From NCBI GenBank assembly GCA_016786885.1, contig JAEUVO010000067.1, positions 62,001 to 126,000 of the forward strand: DNA of 64,000 nt, given 5' to 3'. Of this stretch, positions 8,599 to 18,344 are shown piece by piece (the stretch's first letter is position 1; every line of letters starts with the position of its first letter). This DNA is from Chitinophagaceae bacterium. GTDB lineage: Bacteria > Bacteroidota > Bacteroidia > Chitinophagales > Chitinophagaceae. The translations under genes were made by a program, and so were the position numbers. Under the pieces are notes generated by a model. That model did not search any database. It saw nothing but the letters and a program-made list of their open reading frames with translations, and was not told the DNA's origin.

Positions 8599-9993
8599 TT
8601 ATTTTACTGGAACTGCAAAGTTGATCACCTTATTAAACCACTTTGGAAGTGCCAGCTTTGTTTTATTAAATAATAATATTAACAGGATCAGGTAAAATGG
8701 TGTACAGGGTATCTTATACCTTGACAAGGCGCCAAAATTAGCGGTAGAAGAGCCAACAGCAAAAGCAAATACAAAAGCAAACACAAAGCACATTAATATT
8801 CTTCCGTCTGAAAAAGAAACAGAAAAGAACTGTTTTACTCCCTTTTTAAACATAAAGAATATTGTAACAAGAAGAAAGATAGCCGATTCAAAGGCTGAAA
8901 AAAGAGCAATAGGAGTATTAACCTCCCATACAAAGGGCCGGAAGAAAGTAGCCACAATACTGCCAAAGAACAGGAAAACAGGGTTAGAGTCATTTATCTT
9001 AAAGTGAGAATCTCCCTGGAGAACCTGGTTAATATTTTCATACACTTTTCTTTCTTTTTGAACGCTTTCCAACAGACTATCCAATTTATACTGTTGTGCA
9101 GCCTCAAGTGAAGTGATATAGTCAAGTAAAAAGAAACCCACAACAGCTCCCGCAGAAAAGGTCATGATCGTAAATACGGCCCTGAGTGTTCTGTCTTTTA
9201 TCAGTTTATTAAACTCCGCGAACTGCCATATCAAAATACTTAAGAGAAGGACAAGTAAAATGTAGATTTTAATATTGAAGAGAAAATAACAACATAATAA
9301 AATCCAAAGTACAGATGAAAAGTAATTTTTCTTTTTAAAAAAGATATTGATAAAGGCATACAAAATAATGCCAATACATCCAAAAGATATAGGGTCTTTT
9401 AATAATCCTGAGCTCCAGAATACCACTCCCGGGAGGAAAAGACAGGCCAACGCAAGTTCTTTAAAAAGGTGAGGGTAGAAATAATAGAATGTTTTAAACA
9501 ATCGGATTGCCCCGATCAAAGCAAAAAAACCAAAGCACATGCTGATGCACAGGTAACTGTTCCCAAACAGGAAAGAAGGCAGCAGGGCTACTTTTGGCGG
9601 AAAAAAATTATTTGATGAAAACATATAGCCATATGTAAGATCATCAGCATAATTATCGTAATAAAAAAAAGGGAAAAGCGGACTGTCAGAAGTAAGTTTT
9701 TTTGAATCCCAAACAATCCAGAAATTGTCCGGGTTATCACTGATGGCTGCCCGCAGGTCTTTCGTGGCCTGGTAATATAATCCTGTATCACCTCCTTTAA
9801 AATATATTTCTGTAACTGTCACAAACAGAAGTACACATATTGTTTTAAAATAGAAGGCCCTGAAATATAAACTCCTGATCCGGGTGTCCGTATTCCTGTT
9901 AGCCCTTGCCCTGATTATGAAAAAGAGAAGGAAAAAACAAGCGGGGAAAAGAAATATATCAGCAACTGAAAAGAAACGAGCCAGTAATATCAT
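8599..9993 (-). CDS. Polytopic membrane protein, candidate polysaccharide polymerase (Wzy-like)
   Basis: 464 residues with roughly ten hydrophobic segments. A sizeable hydrophilic loop follows the first two (about residues 65-120, with GGDTGLYYQATKDLR), and another lies around 300-350. I do not recognise a family motif. The layout resembles Wzy O-antigen polymerases and EpsG-like proteins: many helices, an external loop and a position among glycosyltransferases. A membrane glycosyltransferase of the GT-C/PMT type is the other option. If it is a Wzy, it sits oddly with the ABC exporter in the same operon. Starts at ATG 9993; ends 8 nt before asnB. Confidence 0.55.
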   Translation of the reverse strand: MILLARFFSVADIFLFPACFFLLFFIIRARANRNTDTRIRSLYFRAFYFKTICVLLFVTVTEIYFKGGDTGLYYQATKDLRAAISDNPDNFWIVWDSKKLTSDSPLFPFFYYDNYADDLTYGYMFSSNNFFPPKVALLPSFLFGNSYLCISMCFGFFALIGAIRLFKTFYYFYPHLFKELALACLFLPGVVFWSSGLLKDPISFGCIGIILYAFINIFFKKKNYFSSVLWILLCCYFLFNIKIYILLVLLLSILIWQFAEFNKLIKDRTLRAVFTIMTFSAGAVVGFFLLDYITSLEAAQQYKLDSLLESVQKERKVYENINQVLQGDSHFKINDSNPVFLFFGSIVATFFRPFVWEVNTPIALFSAFESAIFLLVTIFFMFKKGVKQFFSVSFSDGRILMCFVFAFVFAFAVGSSTANFGALSRYKIPCTPFYLILLILLFNKTKLALPKWFNKVINFAVPVK

Positions 9994-10047
9994 ACTATAT
10001 ACAAAAAACTATAGAGAAGTTATTTTCCTAAAGACAAAGTCACGGTT

Positions 10048-11136
10048 TTATTCAAACATACTCAGGAAAAGGGCTTCAACTGCCTTTACTGAATACCTGG
10101 ATTCGATTTTTTTTCTTGCCGCAGTACCCATTCTTTTTCTCATCTCTTTATCCGTCAATAATAATCGTATCCGTTTTTCCCATTCATTAATATCACCACA
10201 AATAAAGCCATCCACCCCTTCAGTTACTATCTCTGTATTTACGCCTACCGGTGAAACGATAGCAGGCATACCCAGTGCCATATATTGTATGGCCTTAAAC
10301 CCACACTTCCCCCGGGTAATTTCATCATCTGTTAACGGCATCAAGCCAACATTGAATTGCAAAAGATCTTCTGTTTCTGTCTCCTTATCCCAGGGAATGA
10401 ATTTATAGTTTTGCAACGGCAATAGCGGGTCTTTATCTGCTATAACGAAAAAAGTAAAATCAATCTCTTTCTGTATTTTTTTTAGCGCCGGTAATACCTG
10501 ATCCAGGTACATAAGCGTACTGAATGAACCTGTCCAGCCTACTGCTGGTTTGTCTGTATCCTGTTGCTGAAGAGTGCCATGAACAGTGTCTGTATTCACC
10601 ACAGTAGGCACAACAAATACACTATTACTGTGTTTATCGGCGTACTCTTTCAGGAATGCATTGCCTACTGAAACTTTATGCGACCATTTACAGATTTTTG
10701 CAACTTTGCCGAAGTATCTTATTGCAAGGAATTTCTTGTTATACTCGGACATTGCCGGAACCCAGATGGAGTCGTCAAAATCATAGATGATTTTCTTTCT
10801 AAAAACCTTTGCAACGATCCATTCAAAAACGGGAGGGCCCACAGGTGCGGCTTCCCTGTGAATGTATACGAACCTGTAATTTATTATCCTGAAAAGATCA
10901 GCTATTCTTCTGCAATACCCTTTTGCAATAGCTAAAATCTTTCCTGTAAAATTAGAGCTGGAGTATAATGCCTTACGGCCTTTCTCTGAAAAGTAAGGGC
11001 TTACATGGTACCGGAAGTCATTTTGCCTGAGTATATCAAGATAATGTTCAAACCTGAACCGCTGGCTTGGTGAAATACCAACAGGGGCCGCAACTATAAA
11101 ATATATTGATTTACCTGATTGTTTTCCGGAACTCAT
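10048..11136 (-). CDS. Glycosyltransferase (GT4-like, GT-B fold)
   Basis: 362 residues. The N-terminal half carries the GISPSQRFRFEHYLDIL motif seen in a group of GT4-like enzymes and YDFDDSIWVP. The C-terminal half has AVGWTGSFSTLMYL and the donor-site region GLMPLTDDEITRGKCGFKA followed by QYMALGMPAIVSPVG. It should act in the cytoplasm on the lipid-linked oligosaccharide. It is separated by 54 nt from the Wzy-like gene and 44 nt from the upstream glycosyltransferase. Donor and acceptor are unknown. Confidence 0.82.
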   Translation of the reverse strand: MSSGKQSGKSIYFIVAAPVGISPSQRFRFEHYLDILRQNDFRYHVSPYFSEKGRKALYSSSNFTGKILAIAKGYCRRIADLFRIINYRFVYIHREAAPVGPPVFEWIVAKVFRKKIIYDFDDSIWVPAMSEYNKKFLAIRYFGKVAKICKWSHKVSVGNAFLKEYADKHSNSVFVVPTVVNTDTVHGTLQQQDTDKPAVGWTGSFSTLMYLDQVLPALKKIQKEIDFTFFVIADKDPLLPLQNYKFIPWDKETETEDLLQFNVGLMPLTDDEITRGKCGFKAIQYMALGMPAIVSPVGVNTEIVTEGVDGFICGDINEWEKRIRLLLTDKEMRKRMGTAARKKIESRYSVKAVEALFLSMFE

Positions 11137-11180
11137 TGATTTATTAATATCGAATTATCAAATAGGATGGTATTGAAGGG

Positions 11181-12413
11181 CTAACTTCTTTTAAGAGATA
11201 TCTGCCGGTAAATATCTTCTGCAATTTTGTAATTTCTATGTTGTAATGCCAGCAATCGTATATTATCTGTGACTGATTTCCTATCCTGGTGCAGTACTTT
11301 ATCTATTTTATTTATGGCTTTTTGATATTCTTCTGATGACAAGTTATAGAGTACAGCACCAGCCATATTTTGTTCAATAATTGATGAATCATCGGAAATT
11401 TCTTTCGTTATCACAACAGGTAATCCTGAAGCCCAGTACTCTCCATTCTTTACAGGTGTACAATATCTTTTTGTTGGTACCGGCTTTACAGGGCAAATGG
11501 CAAAATCGCCGGCCCGCATATATTCAGGTACTTCTTTATGACTAACATACAATACAGTGAACAGCGAAAAAGGCAGACCGGCTTTCGTGGCTAATTCTTC
11601 CACTTCTTCCGTAGTGTGAGCAGTGAGTAATAATATCTTTATTCTTTCCTTCCAGAAATCATATAATGACCTGAAAAAAACAAAGGTTTCCTCCTTCAGG
11701 TAGATACCACCGAATTTTCCTGCGTAAAGACAAACGATATCATCATCTCTATAGCCAAGTTTTGCCCTGATGAGGTTTCGCTTTGCTTCATCAGGGTAAA
11801 AAGTATCCAGCTCAACGCAAGCAGGCTTGCTGAAGAATATGTCGGCCGGTATCGTGTAGTTGTACCTTTTCTGGACATACTGACGCATTCCACTGTTGGC
11901 AGCTATAATAAAAGAAGCTCTTTGTGCCTGCTTCTTTTCAAAAAAAGATAATACCCGGTAGGCAAAGTGTTTTGTAGTCCAGTAGCCATTTTCCACCATA
12001 GCTTCTGCATGTGGTTCATAGCTTTCCAATATTAATGGCCTTCTCGTTATTATTGAAACAAGGTAGCCTATGGCGCCTGCCGTTGTACACCATGCATAGA
12101 TAGATGTAATACGGGCAGAAAATACTTTATAAGATAAATAAGGTATCAGCCACACATACCTGATGAGCATTTTAACGCCAAAATGAGAATAGTCAAAAAA
12201 AATAAGCCTTATACGAAAAACCGAAAGTTCCTTTTCTATGCGTAACACATCCTCTTTTCCAAGATGTTTTTTATTAAAACAGAAAAGAAAGATTGAAGCT
12301 TCCGGATCGGTAAAGCGGCTCAAAATTTTAAGATTGGGCAAAACATTGGCTTGTATATGCGCTTCACTAAAATCCCAATATGTAATGACTAGAATATTCT
12401 TTCGTTTACCCAT
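11181..12413 (-). CDS. Glycosyltransferase (GT4-like)
   Basis: 410 residues. The N-terminal half contains RPLILESYEPHAEAMVENGYW, and the C-terminal half contains DDIVCLYAGKFGGIYL and the late acceptor-side stretch EYMRAGDFAICPVKPVPTKRY followed by KNGEYWASGLPVVIT. That pattern (strand, AGKFGG, EYxxxxxxP) is a divergent GT-B donor domain. It is flanked on both sides by other GT4 genes in the same orientation. The function is one step of repeat-unit assembly; sugar specificity is not visible. Confidence 0.78.
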   Translation of the reverse strand: MGKRKNILVITYWDFSEAHIQANVLPNLKILSRFTDPEASIFLFCFNKKHLGKEDVLRIEKELSVFRIRLIFFDYSHFGVKMLIRYVWLIPYLSYKVFSARITSIYAWCTTAGAIGYLVSIITRRPLILESYEPHAEAMVENGYWTTKHFAYRVLSFFEKKQAQRASFIIAANSGMRQYVQKRYNYTIPADIFFSKPACVELDTFYPDEAKRNLIRAKLGYRDDDIVCLYAGKFGGIYLKEETFVFFRSLYDFWKERIKILLLTAHTTEEVEELATKAGLPFSLFTVLYVSHKEVPEYMRAGDFAICPVKPVPTKRYCTPVKNGEYWASGLPVVITKEISDDSSIIEQNMAGAVLYNLSSEEYQKAINKIDKVLHQDRKSVTDNIRLLALQHRNYKIAEDIYRQISLKRS

Positions 12414-12450
12414 TGTACAATAGCATCAGCAATAAAACTGATCAGCAGAT

Positions 12451-13563
12451 TTATTTTTCATATAAACTGCTGAGTTTGTCAAGAAATATCTCAAGCGCAA
12501 ATTTTTCATGCACCATCTGGGTGGCATTTTCAACAAGTGATGAACGTAGCTGATCATTCCCGAGTATCTTCAATATCCCTCGTGCAATTGAGGCACTATC
12601 ACAATAAGGCACCACAATGGCATTTTTTCTATCTTCAATACAATCAACGGCGATCCCTGACAAGGTAAACACACAAGGAATTTTTGCTGCCAGTGCTTCA
12701 ACATATACTTGCCCAAAAGCTTCTACTACATCATCCACAGGAACATGTACCAGCACATCAAGAAGCTGGTATAATGAGGCATTATCATACTCGTACTTTA
12801 TTTTCACATAACTGGTTTCCGGAAGATGCTCCTGTAATAACCGGTCAATCTCAGCTGCATAATCTCCATGGGCATTCGCCAGTAAAAGCAAAGCATTGGG
12901 ATGATCTTTCAATACTTCTGCAAATGCAGGAATAACAAACTGAATCCCCTTCCAGTGTGTTTGCCGGGCAATAACTCCAATGACCGGAGATCTGTTCCCT
13001 GGATTATATTTTACTGTCATCCTGCTCACATCGTCCTGGTTAAAGTTTTCGAAGTACCCGATATCAATTCCGTGCGGGATCAGGGTGATCTTTCTTTCCG
13101 GTACATTCTCTCTCTCCATCAGCAATTTTTTTACCTGTCCGCTTATAGCAATAATATCCGTGGCCAGCCAGTTTGAAATTTTATCGTACTTAATCCCTTT
13201 AGGAGAGTACTTGTAATTATAATCAGAATGATGCCTTGTGTAGATACGCTTCTTTATTCGCAGTATCCAGGCAGGGAATAATGCATACAAAGTCGCTTCA
13301 ACAAGGTGAGTATGTATTACATCAAATTTTCTCCTCCTGAGAAATTTAAAAGACTTTAACACAGCGCTCAGTGCATCCCGCTTGCCCCGGTATTCAATTT
13401 CGTATACTTCGATTCCTTTCTCCCGAAGCCATTTACTTAAGAAAGAATTTTTTTGACCGATTAATATAAAAGAAAACTGATGTTTATGACTGAGCCCGTC
13501 AATTATCCATTCAAAAGCTACGGCCCTGTCAACATTGGACACTACCTTACATACTCTCTTCAT
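12451..13563 (-). CDS. Glycosyltransferase family 4 protein
   Basis: 370 residues. FDVIHTHLVEATLYALFPAW marks the N-terminal domain. The C-terminal GT4 domain runs from about 180, with SPVIGVIARQTHWKGIQFVI and the EX7E motif within VEAFGQVYVEALAAKIPCVFT. It is a cytoplasmic inner-membrane-associated transferase that builds the repeat unit. The ATG is at 13563, 22 nt after the methyltransferase stop, so the two are probably co-translated units of one transcript. Confidence 0.87.
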   Translation of the reverse strand: MKRVCKVVSNVDRAVAFEWIIDGLSHKHQFSFILIGQKNSFLSKWLREKGIEVYEIEYRGKRDALSAVLKSFKFLRRRKFDVIHTHLVEATLYALFPAWILRIKKRIYTRHHSDYNYKYSPKGIKYDKISNWLATDIIAISGQVKKLLMERENVPERKITLIPHGIDIGYFENFNQDDVSRMTVKYNPGNRSPVIGVIARQTHWKGIQFVIPAFAEVLKDHPNALLLLANAHGDYAAEIDRLLQEHLPETSYVKIKYEYDNASLYQLLDVLVHVPVDDVVEAFGQVYVEALAAKIPCVFTLSGIAVDCIEDRKNAIVVPYCDSASIARGILKILGNDQLRSSLVENATQMVHEKFALEIFLDKLSSLYEK

Positions 13564-13585
13564 ATAAATCTACTTGGACTATTTA

Positions 13586-14347
13586 TTACTCCTGGTGATA
13601 TGGTATTCGCAAAAAACCTGTGACTTGCTTCCATATATATTTAATACGGAAGTGAAGTCGTGTAGAAAACGTTTTTGGTGCTGCAATATTCTCAAATCCA
13701 ATCTTACCGGATTTTGAAACAACTGGCGGTTGCACTTTCCTTTTTTCCACCACAACCATACTATCATAATAATGCAGCGATTTTGCATTAAGTGTAAAAT
13801 CATTAACCTTCAACCGGCTTGTTTTTGAATGGAAGGCATTAATGTAATCAATCCATTTCTTGGTATACTCAATAAATGTTCCCCGCCGGTTATAGCCGCC
13901 ACCGAACTCCCACCAATAAGAGCTATGACAATCCTCACATAAATAGACTCCTCCATCTTTAATATGGTAAAACATTTCTTCAAAGCTTACAATCTGTTGC
14001 TTCATTGTGTGCCCGCCGTCATCAATAAGAATATCAATAGCAGGTATCTCCTTCAATATTTTCCTTAAGAAATTCCTGTCAGACTGGGAGCCAATGAAAA
14101 TTTTAATATTCTCTTCTTCAAAATCCTTGCAGCGGGGATCAATATCTATTCCATATATCTTTGCTTTGTTTCCGAAATAATTCTTCCACATCTGGAGACT
14201 TCCGCCCTGAGATATCCCTATTTCTACCACCACTATTTCCTTTCCCCTGAATCTGCTGAAATGCCGCTCATACACATCAAAATAATGATCCCACTTAAAA
14301 ATTATTCTTTCTGTGTTATTTCTAAAATAGATTTCAAGATCATTCAT
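13586..14347 (-). CDS. Class I SAM-dependent methyltransferase (macrocin O-methyltransferase-like)
   Basis: 253 residues. Motif I is EIGISQGGSLQMW (about 41-53), followed by the acidic ribose-binding strand IYGIDIDPRC, and LIDDGGHTMKQQIVSFEEMF is the post-motif typical of macrocin/mycinamicin sugar O-methyltransferases. Those enzymes methylate deoxysugar hydroxyls in a metal-dependent way, so a sugar O-methyltransferase is likely given the surrounding glycosyltransferases. It might act on the NDP-sugar or on the growing chain. A gap of 105 nt separates it from the upstream GT2 gene; I see no convincing promoter there. Confidence 0.8.
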   Translation of the reverse strand: MNDLEIYFRNNTERIIFKWDHYFDVYERHFSRFRGKEIVVVEIGISQGGSLQMWKNYFGNKAKIYGIDIDPRCKDFEEENIKIFIGSQSDRNFLRKILKEIPAIDILIDDGGHTMKQQIVSFEEMFYHIKDGGVYLCEDCHSSYWWEFGGGYNRRGTFIEYTKKWIDYINAFHSKTSRLKVNDFTLNAKSLHYYDSMVVVEKRKVQPPVVSKSGKIGFENIAAPKTFSTRLHFRIKYIWKQVTGFLRIPYHQE

Positions 14348-14452
14348 ACTATAGGATTTAAGATTATTGAGTTATTGTTATCAAAAAGAAATATGTAAAC
14401 GTCCTTTGACAATAAATCACACTATCCTGCAAAACCATTTTACCTGATCCTT

Positions 14453-15427
14453 TTATTTAACTTTTTCCTTCGCAAACAGTCTAAGCCCTTCCTGAAACCC
14501 CTTATAAATGGCACCTGCAATGGCAAGTTTGTAAAAACTCCATAATGGAAAGCGACGGGGAAATATTTTCTCTAGTATTTCGCAAATTCTAATCAGGCAC
14601 CACTGACCTGCTTTGCTTCCAAGAATGCTTTTTGTATTCTTCCAGCAATAAAGACGAAATCCATCTTTTGTAAGAGATGGCTTTGAATTCTCCCTCGCCA
14701 CTTTTATTCTTGGAGATGCTTCTCCGTATTTCATCCAGAAATAAGGATCGGTCTGTGAATATAATCGTTGCCTCCGGCAATAATCCCGGATAGATGAACC
14801 GGCCCAATCATTATGCAACACAGTAATAGCCGGGTCGAAATAAATAGTTATTCCCGATTGCTGTGCCCGCATGGCCAGTTCCAGGTCTTCACCACTGGCC
14901 ACATGAAAGCTTTCATCAAACCCGTTAAGTTGAACAAAATGGGAACGGGGCATAGAAGTGTTTTGCCCGGTAATACCTTTTATTTTAGTTAACCCGCCGG
15001 ATACAACCCCATCAAGCGATTTTCTGAATTTGCCAAAAGCTGTTTTTTGTAATTCCGGCAGGTTCTCCGCATGACCCACAAACCAGCAGCCTTTATATTT
15101 TTCAAGATTATCATAATGCCGTTGCAGAAAATCGGGTTTTGTGAGGATATCATTATCAATAAAAATCAGGTATTCCCCTGCCGCTGCTTTTGCGCCGGCA
15201 TTTCTTGCAGCGGAAGCACCCGGTTTTTTTTCATGTACCAGCTTTAGCGCAACAGGAAATACCTGCTGCGCCACTACTGCATCCGTATTATCAGTACAAT
15301 TATTATTAACAACGATAACTTCCCAGCCCTCCTTAAAATCCTGCTTTGCAAGTTCCTTCAGGGTTAACTCCAGTGCATCTGCCCTGTTATGTGTGGGAAC
15401 TATAACGCTTATTTTCATATGATACAT
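14453..15427 (-). CDS. Glycosyltransferase family 2 protein
   Basis: 324 residues from ATG 15427; a second ATG three codons in (15418, MKISVIVPTHNRAD) is an equally good start. The GT-A fold is clear: SVIVPTHNRADALELTL at the N-terminus, metal-binding acidic motif in FIDNDILT (about 95), and the catalytic-base region ASGEDLELAMRAQQSG. An inverting GT2 transfers sugars from NDP donors. The C-terminal 80 residues are basic and weakly hydrophobic, suggesting membrane association. It is part of the glycosyltransferase/methyltransferase block. Confidence 0.88.
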   Translation of the reverse strand: MYHMKISVIVPTHNRADALELTLKELAKQDFKEGWEVIVVNNNCTDNTDAVVAQQVFPVALKLVHEKKPGASAARNAGAKAAAGEYLIFIDNDILTKPDFLQRHYDNLEKYKGCWFVGHAENLPELQKTAFGKFRKSLDGVVSGGLTKIKGITGQNTSMPRSHFVQLNGFDESFHVASGEDLELAMRAQQSGITIYFDPAITVLHNDWAGSSIRDYCRRQRLYSQTDPYFWMKYGEASPRIKVARENSKPSLTKDGFRLYCWKNTKSILGSKAGQWCLIRICEILEKIFPRRFPLWSFYKLAIAGAIYKGFQEGLRLFAKEKVK

Positions 15428-15470
15428 GATGACTTATTCCACTTCTGGCATTGTTTACAAACCCTGGAAA

Positions 15471-16427
15471 CTATGTACCGGGAGCCAAAGAAGAAAAGAA
15501 TTCTTTTATATTCAACACAGCTGATTTAATAATAAGTACCGGCAACCGATGATATGGTCTCCTGTATTTCAGTACATACTTCAGCAAAGAAAGAAAAGTC
15601 CCGTTCTCTGCCAACAACTCCAGGTGCAATATTTCAGTTTCTCTTTCCGTTGCCTTCTTTCGTTCCTTTTCATACTTTTCACCAAAAGCTTCTTTTGCAT
15701 AGCCGGGCAATCTTTCAAACACAAGACTACCGCCTTTTCTGAACCCAATTCTTGCATTCAGGGTGGCATTCCTGTCATGTAACCTCCACACCCCTGCATT
15801 AATACTATCCAGTATCACCTCTCCGTAAAACGACAGTTTCATCATAGATTCAAAATCGCTTGTCAGGGTGTTATATTCATAGAAGCCAATTTCAAGTGCC
15901 TTTTGCCGGTTATATATTGTTGTAAGATGTGAGAAAAAGACGTTGGCCCTGAACTTGCCATAATAATAGTCATTATATACTTCGTATTCCTTATCAGCCA
16001 GTAAGTGATGCCGCTTTGGCATTACTTTATTGTTATACTCATCAATTACAGTAATAGCAGCCTGGTAAAAAAGTACATTGTGCCCTTTTTCACGGTATGA
16101 TGAAATAAGTTCCATCCCCCGGGATATAAATGAAGAAGTTGTATAATAATCATCCCCGTCCAGGTTGATTACCCATTCACCGGTGCTGTAATCGTATAAT
16201 GCTTTGTGGTAATTCCCAACCCGGCCCAGGTTCTTTTCATTCTTGAAATACTTAATTCTTTCATCGCTATACTTTTTAACAAGCACCTCAGTACCATCTG
16301 TTGAATTATCATCAGCAATAACAATTTCAATGTTTGGATAATCCTGCATCAGCACACTATCTATTGTCCTGGCAAGATATGTTTCCTGGTTATAGGTTGG
16401 GATTTGTACCGTTACCTTTTCAAACAT
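15471..16427 (-). CDS. Glycosyltransferase family 2 protein
   Basis: 318 residues. VTVQIPTYNQETYLARTIDSVLMQDYP and IVIADDNSTDGTEVL are the nucleotide-binding strands. NLDGDDYY supplies the DxD-like metal motif near residue 95. The C-terminal part (about 230-318) is helical and basic. It resembles the WcaA-like GT2 group used in exopolysaccharide assembly. It lies between a GT2 and a methyltransferase on the same strand. Donor specificity cannot be assigned. Confidence 0.88.
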   Translation of the reverse strand: MFEKVTVQIPTYNQETYLARTIDSVLMQDYPNIEIVIADDNSTDGTEVLVKKYSDERIKYFKNEKNLGRVGNYHKALYDYSTGEWVINLDGDDYYTTSSFISRGMELISSYREKGHNVLFYQAAITVIDEYNNKVMPKRHHLLADKEYEVYNDYYYGKFRANVFFSHLTTIYNRQKALEIGFYEYNTLTSDFESMMKLSFYGEVILDSINAGVWRLHDRNATLNARIGFRKGGSLVFERLPGYAKEAFGEKYEKERKKATERETEILHLELLAENGTFLSLLKYVLKYRRPYHRLPVLIIKSAVLNIKEFFSSLAPGT

Positions 16428-16530
16428 GACTTAAATGAGGGAAATAAGAATGGGAATAAGTGGGTGAGCTGAAATACATAAACAAGAGAGTCAGGGTCAT
16501 TTTCAATAAAAGAAAGTATTATCTGCCTGG

Positions 16531-17286
16531 CTACTGAACCTTTTTCTTCAGCTCATCGAAAGAAATAAGGTTGAGACTTTCTTTCCTGAATTTTTCGAGT
16601 ATCCAGTACTCAAAGAAGGGATTGTTAACGGTACTCACTTCACCCAGGTTAACTGTTTTTGAAATAATACCTACTCCCCAGTCTGTGTCTATGCAGCAAG
16701 AATACAAGGATTTGTTTTGCCGGTATTTAAAAAAACCTTTCCATGTTGTACCACTCCAGTAATCCAAAGCAGGCGATGCCCTGTATCCATACGCTTCACG
16801 GGCATGAGCTTCAGTGGGGGGGTTGCAGTCGTGCAATACGACAAATCCATTATCGTTGATAAACTCTAACGAATTATGAATATCTCTTTCCACCTGGTCT
16901 GCAAAATGTAACCCATCAATAAACACTACATCAAACCGGGTGTCTCTTGTTAATACTTTCCCGGCCCGCAACATTTCAAAAAATTCGTCACTGGTTAGTT
17001 TAAAATCAACAGGATTCTCTCTGAATTCCACACCGGGGTCAACGCTATATTTTTTTCCAGCATTTATTTTAGAAAAATTATGCGCAGGATTTCTTACACC
17101 AATCTCCAGATAAGTGGTCTCATTCTTTGCAAGCGATGTAAGAAGATAGTTAAGTATGTCGGAACGAAGAGGTTTTTTTTGAGCTTCAATTTCAGATTTA
17201 TTTACTGCATCCAGGTGATAAGTATCTGAAAGCACTCTTTTGATACATTCAAACTTAAGCCTGCTTTTCTTATAAAAATTTCCCAT
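16531..17286 (-). CDS. Class I SAM-dependent methyltransferase (Methyltransf_24-like)
   Basis: 251 residues. TTYLEIGVRNPAHNFSKI (about 56-73) is motif I and DTRFDVVFIDGLHFADQVERDI gives motif IV. FVVLHDCNPPTEAHA holds a conserved Asp and Cys-Asn-Pro stretch typical of metal-dependent small-molecule methyltransferases. In this context a sugar O-methyltransferase is likely (inference). An unusual feature is the aromatic-rich C-terminal half (SPALDYWSGTTWKGFF). It is preceded by 96 nt and followed by 103 nt of non-coding sequence with no clear signal. Confidence 0.78.
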   Translation of the reverse strand: MGNFYKKSRLKFECIKRVLSDTYHLDAVNKSEIEAQKKPLRSDILNYLLTSLAKNETTYLEIGVRNPAHNFSKINAGKKYSVDPGVEFRENPVDFKLTSDEFFEMLRAGKVLTRDTRFDVVFIDGLHFADQVERDIHNSLEFINDNGFVVLHDCNPPTEAHAREAYGYRASPALDYWSGTTWKGFFKYRQNKSLYSCCIDTDWGVGIISKTVNLGEVSTVNNPFFEYWILEKFRKESLNLISFDELKKKVQ

Positions 17287-17382
17287 AGTAAGTTGGTATT
17301 TCTCTTAACGTATTACATAATACTGATTATAGCTGCGGATGGTTCACAAAAAATTTTTCTGCAGCCTGTTGTTTTGGGCTAA

Positions 17383-18288
17383 TCATTTATCAAGGCCCTT
17401 CACCAGTTTTGCCAGGTATCCCCGGTTATACCAATAAGTATAAAAACTGCCAAAATCATCTCTGAACCGGTGCATAATACCCATATAACAGGTACGTCCG
17501 AAAAATTCAATTATTTTTCCTATGCGTTGAAACCCGGATATCCCTGAAAGCATCCAGGCTGTGGCAGATCCTTTACCCCAGATAAAAGATTTATACCCCA
17601 ATTCTTTTTTGGTAAGCCTGTTTGCGGGAATCGACTGATGTACCGTGAAATCAGGATTATAAAACATTTCAAAACCTTTAGCCGTTATTCTCCTGAAAAG
17701 CTCGGTCTCATCTCCGTATAGTTTCAGGTTTGTATCGAACCCGCCTACTGCATCAAAAGCCTTTACAGTAAATACCATATTACAACCAATCGGATGCTCA
17801 GGATAAGCAAGCATCCTAGGCTTATCGCCAAAACCGGTAGCACCAAAAAACCAATACATAGACTCATCGATACGAAGAGGCACTTTATCATCCAGATGCA
17901 CAGTAACTTTGCCGGCCAGGCAATCTGTTTTTGCCTGGGAAAAATGTTCCTTGATTTTCAAGATCCAGTCAGTACCCAGTCTTACATCATCATCAATATA
18001 AGCCAGTACCTTTCCCTTTGCTTCCAGCCTTCCCCGGTTCCTTGCCTGGCAAAGACCCGGTACAGGTTCAAATATGTACCGAAACTGGTATGAAGAACCA
18101 GCAGCAGTTTCCTCCACTACCTGCTTTGTATTATCAGTGGATCCGTTATCTACCACCACTACTTCTGTATCAGAAAAAAGGGCAGCCTGTTTGGCTACCA
18201 GTGGCAGGCAATCTTTTAATTCCATACCCCTGTTCCGGGAGCAAATAATAATTGAAAGAAACTTTTCACTTGTTTGTTCGTTGCTCAT
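17383..18288 (-). CDS. Glycosyltransferase family 2 protein
   Basis: 301 residues. LSIIICSRNRGMELKDCL begins the GT-A domain; AYIDDDVRLG contains the DxD metal site and LYGDETELFRRITAKG the catalytic acid region. GRLEAKGKVLAYIDDDVR is typical of WcaA/rhamnosyltransferase-like GT2 proteins. It acts on the cytoplasmic face of the membrane in repeat-unit synthesis. It is the first glycosyltransferase transcribed after the exporter and FkbM genes. Confidence 0.88.
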   Translation of the reverse strand: MSNEQTSEKFLSIIICSRNRGMELKDCLPLVAKQAALFSDTEVVVVDNGSTDNTKQVVEETAAGSSYQFRYIFEPVPGLCQARNRGRLEAKGKVLAYIDDDVRLGTDWILKIKEHFSQAKTDCLAGKVTVHLDDKVPLRIDESMYWFFGATGFGDKPRMLAYPEHPIGCNMVFTVKAFDAVGGFDTNLKLYGDETELFRRITAKGFEMFYNPDFTVHQSIPANRLTKKELGYKSFIWGKGSATAWMLSGISGFQRIGKIIEFFGRTCYMGIMHRFRDDFGSFYTYWYNRGYLAKLVKGLDK

Positions 18289-18344
18289 ATTGTTGTATCC
18301 GTGCTGTTATTATAGATAAATGTTTTAACTATTGTCTGTCGCAA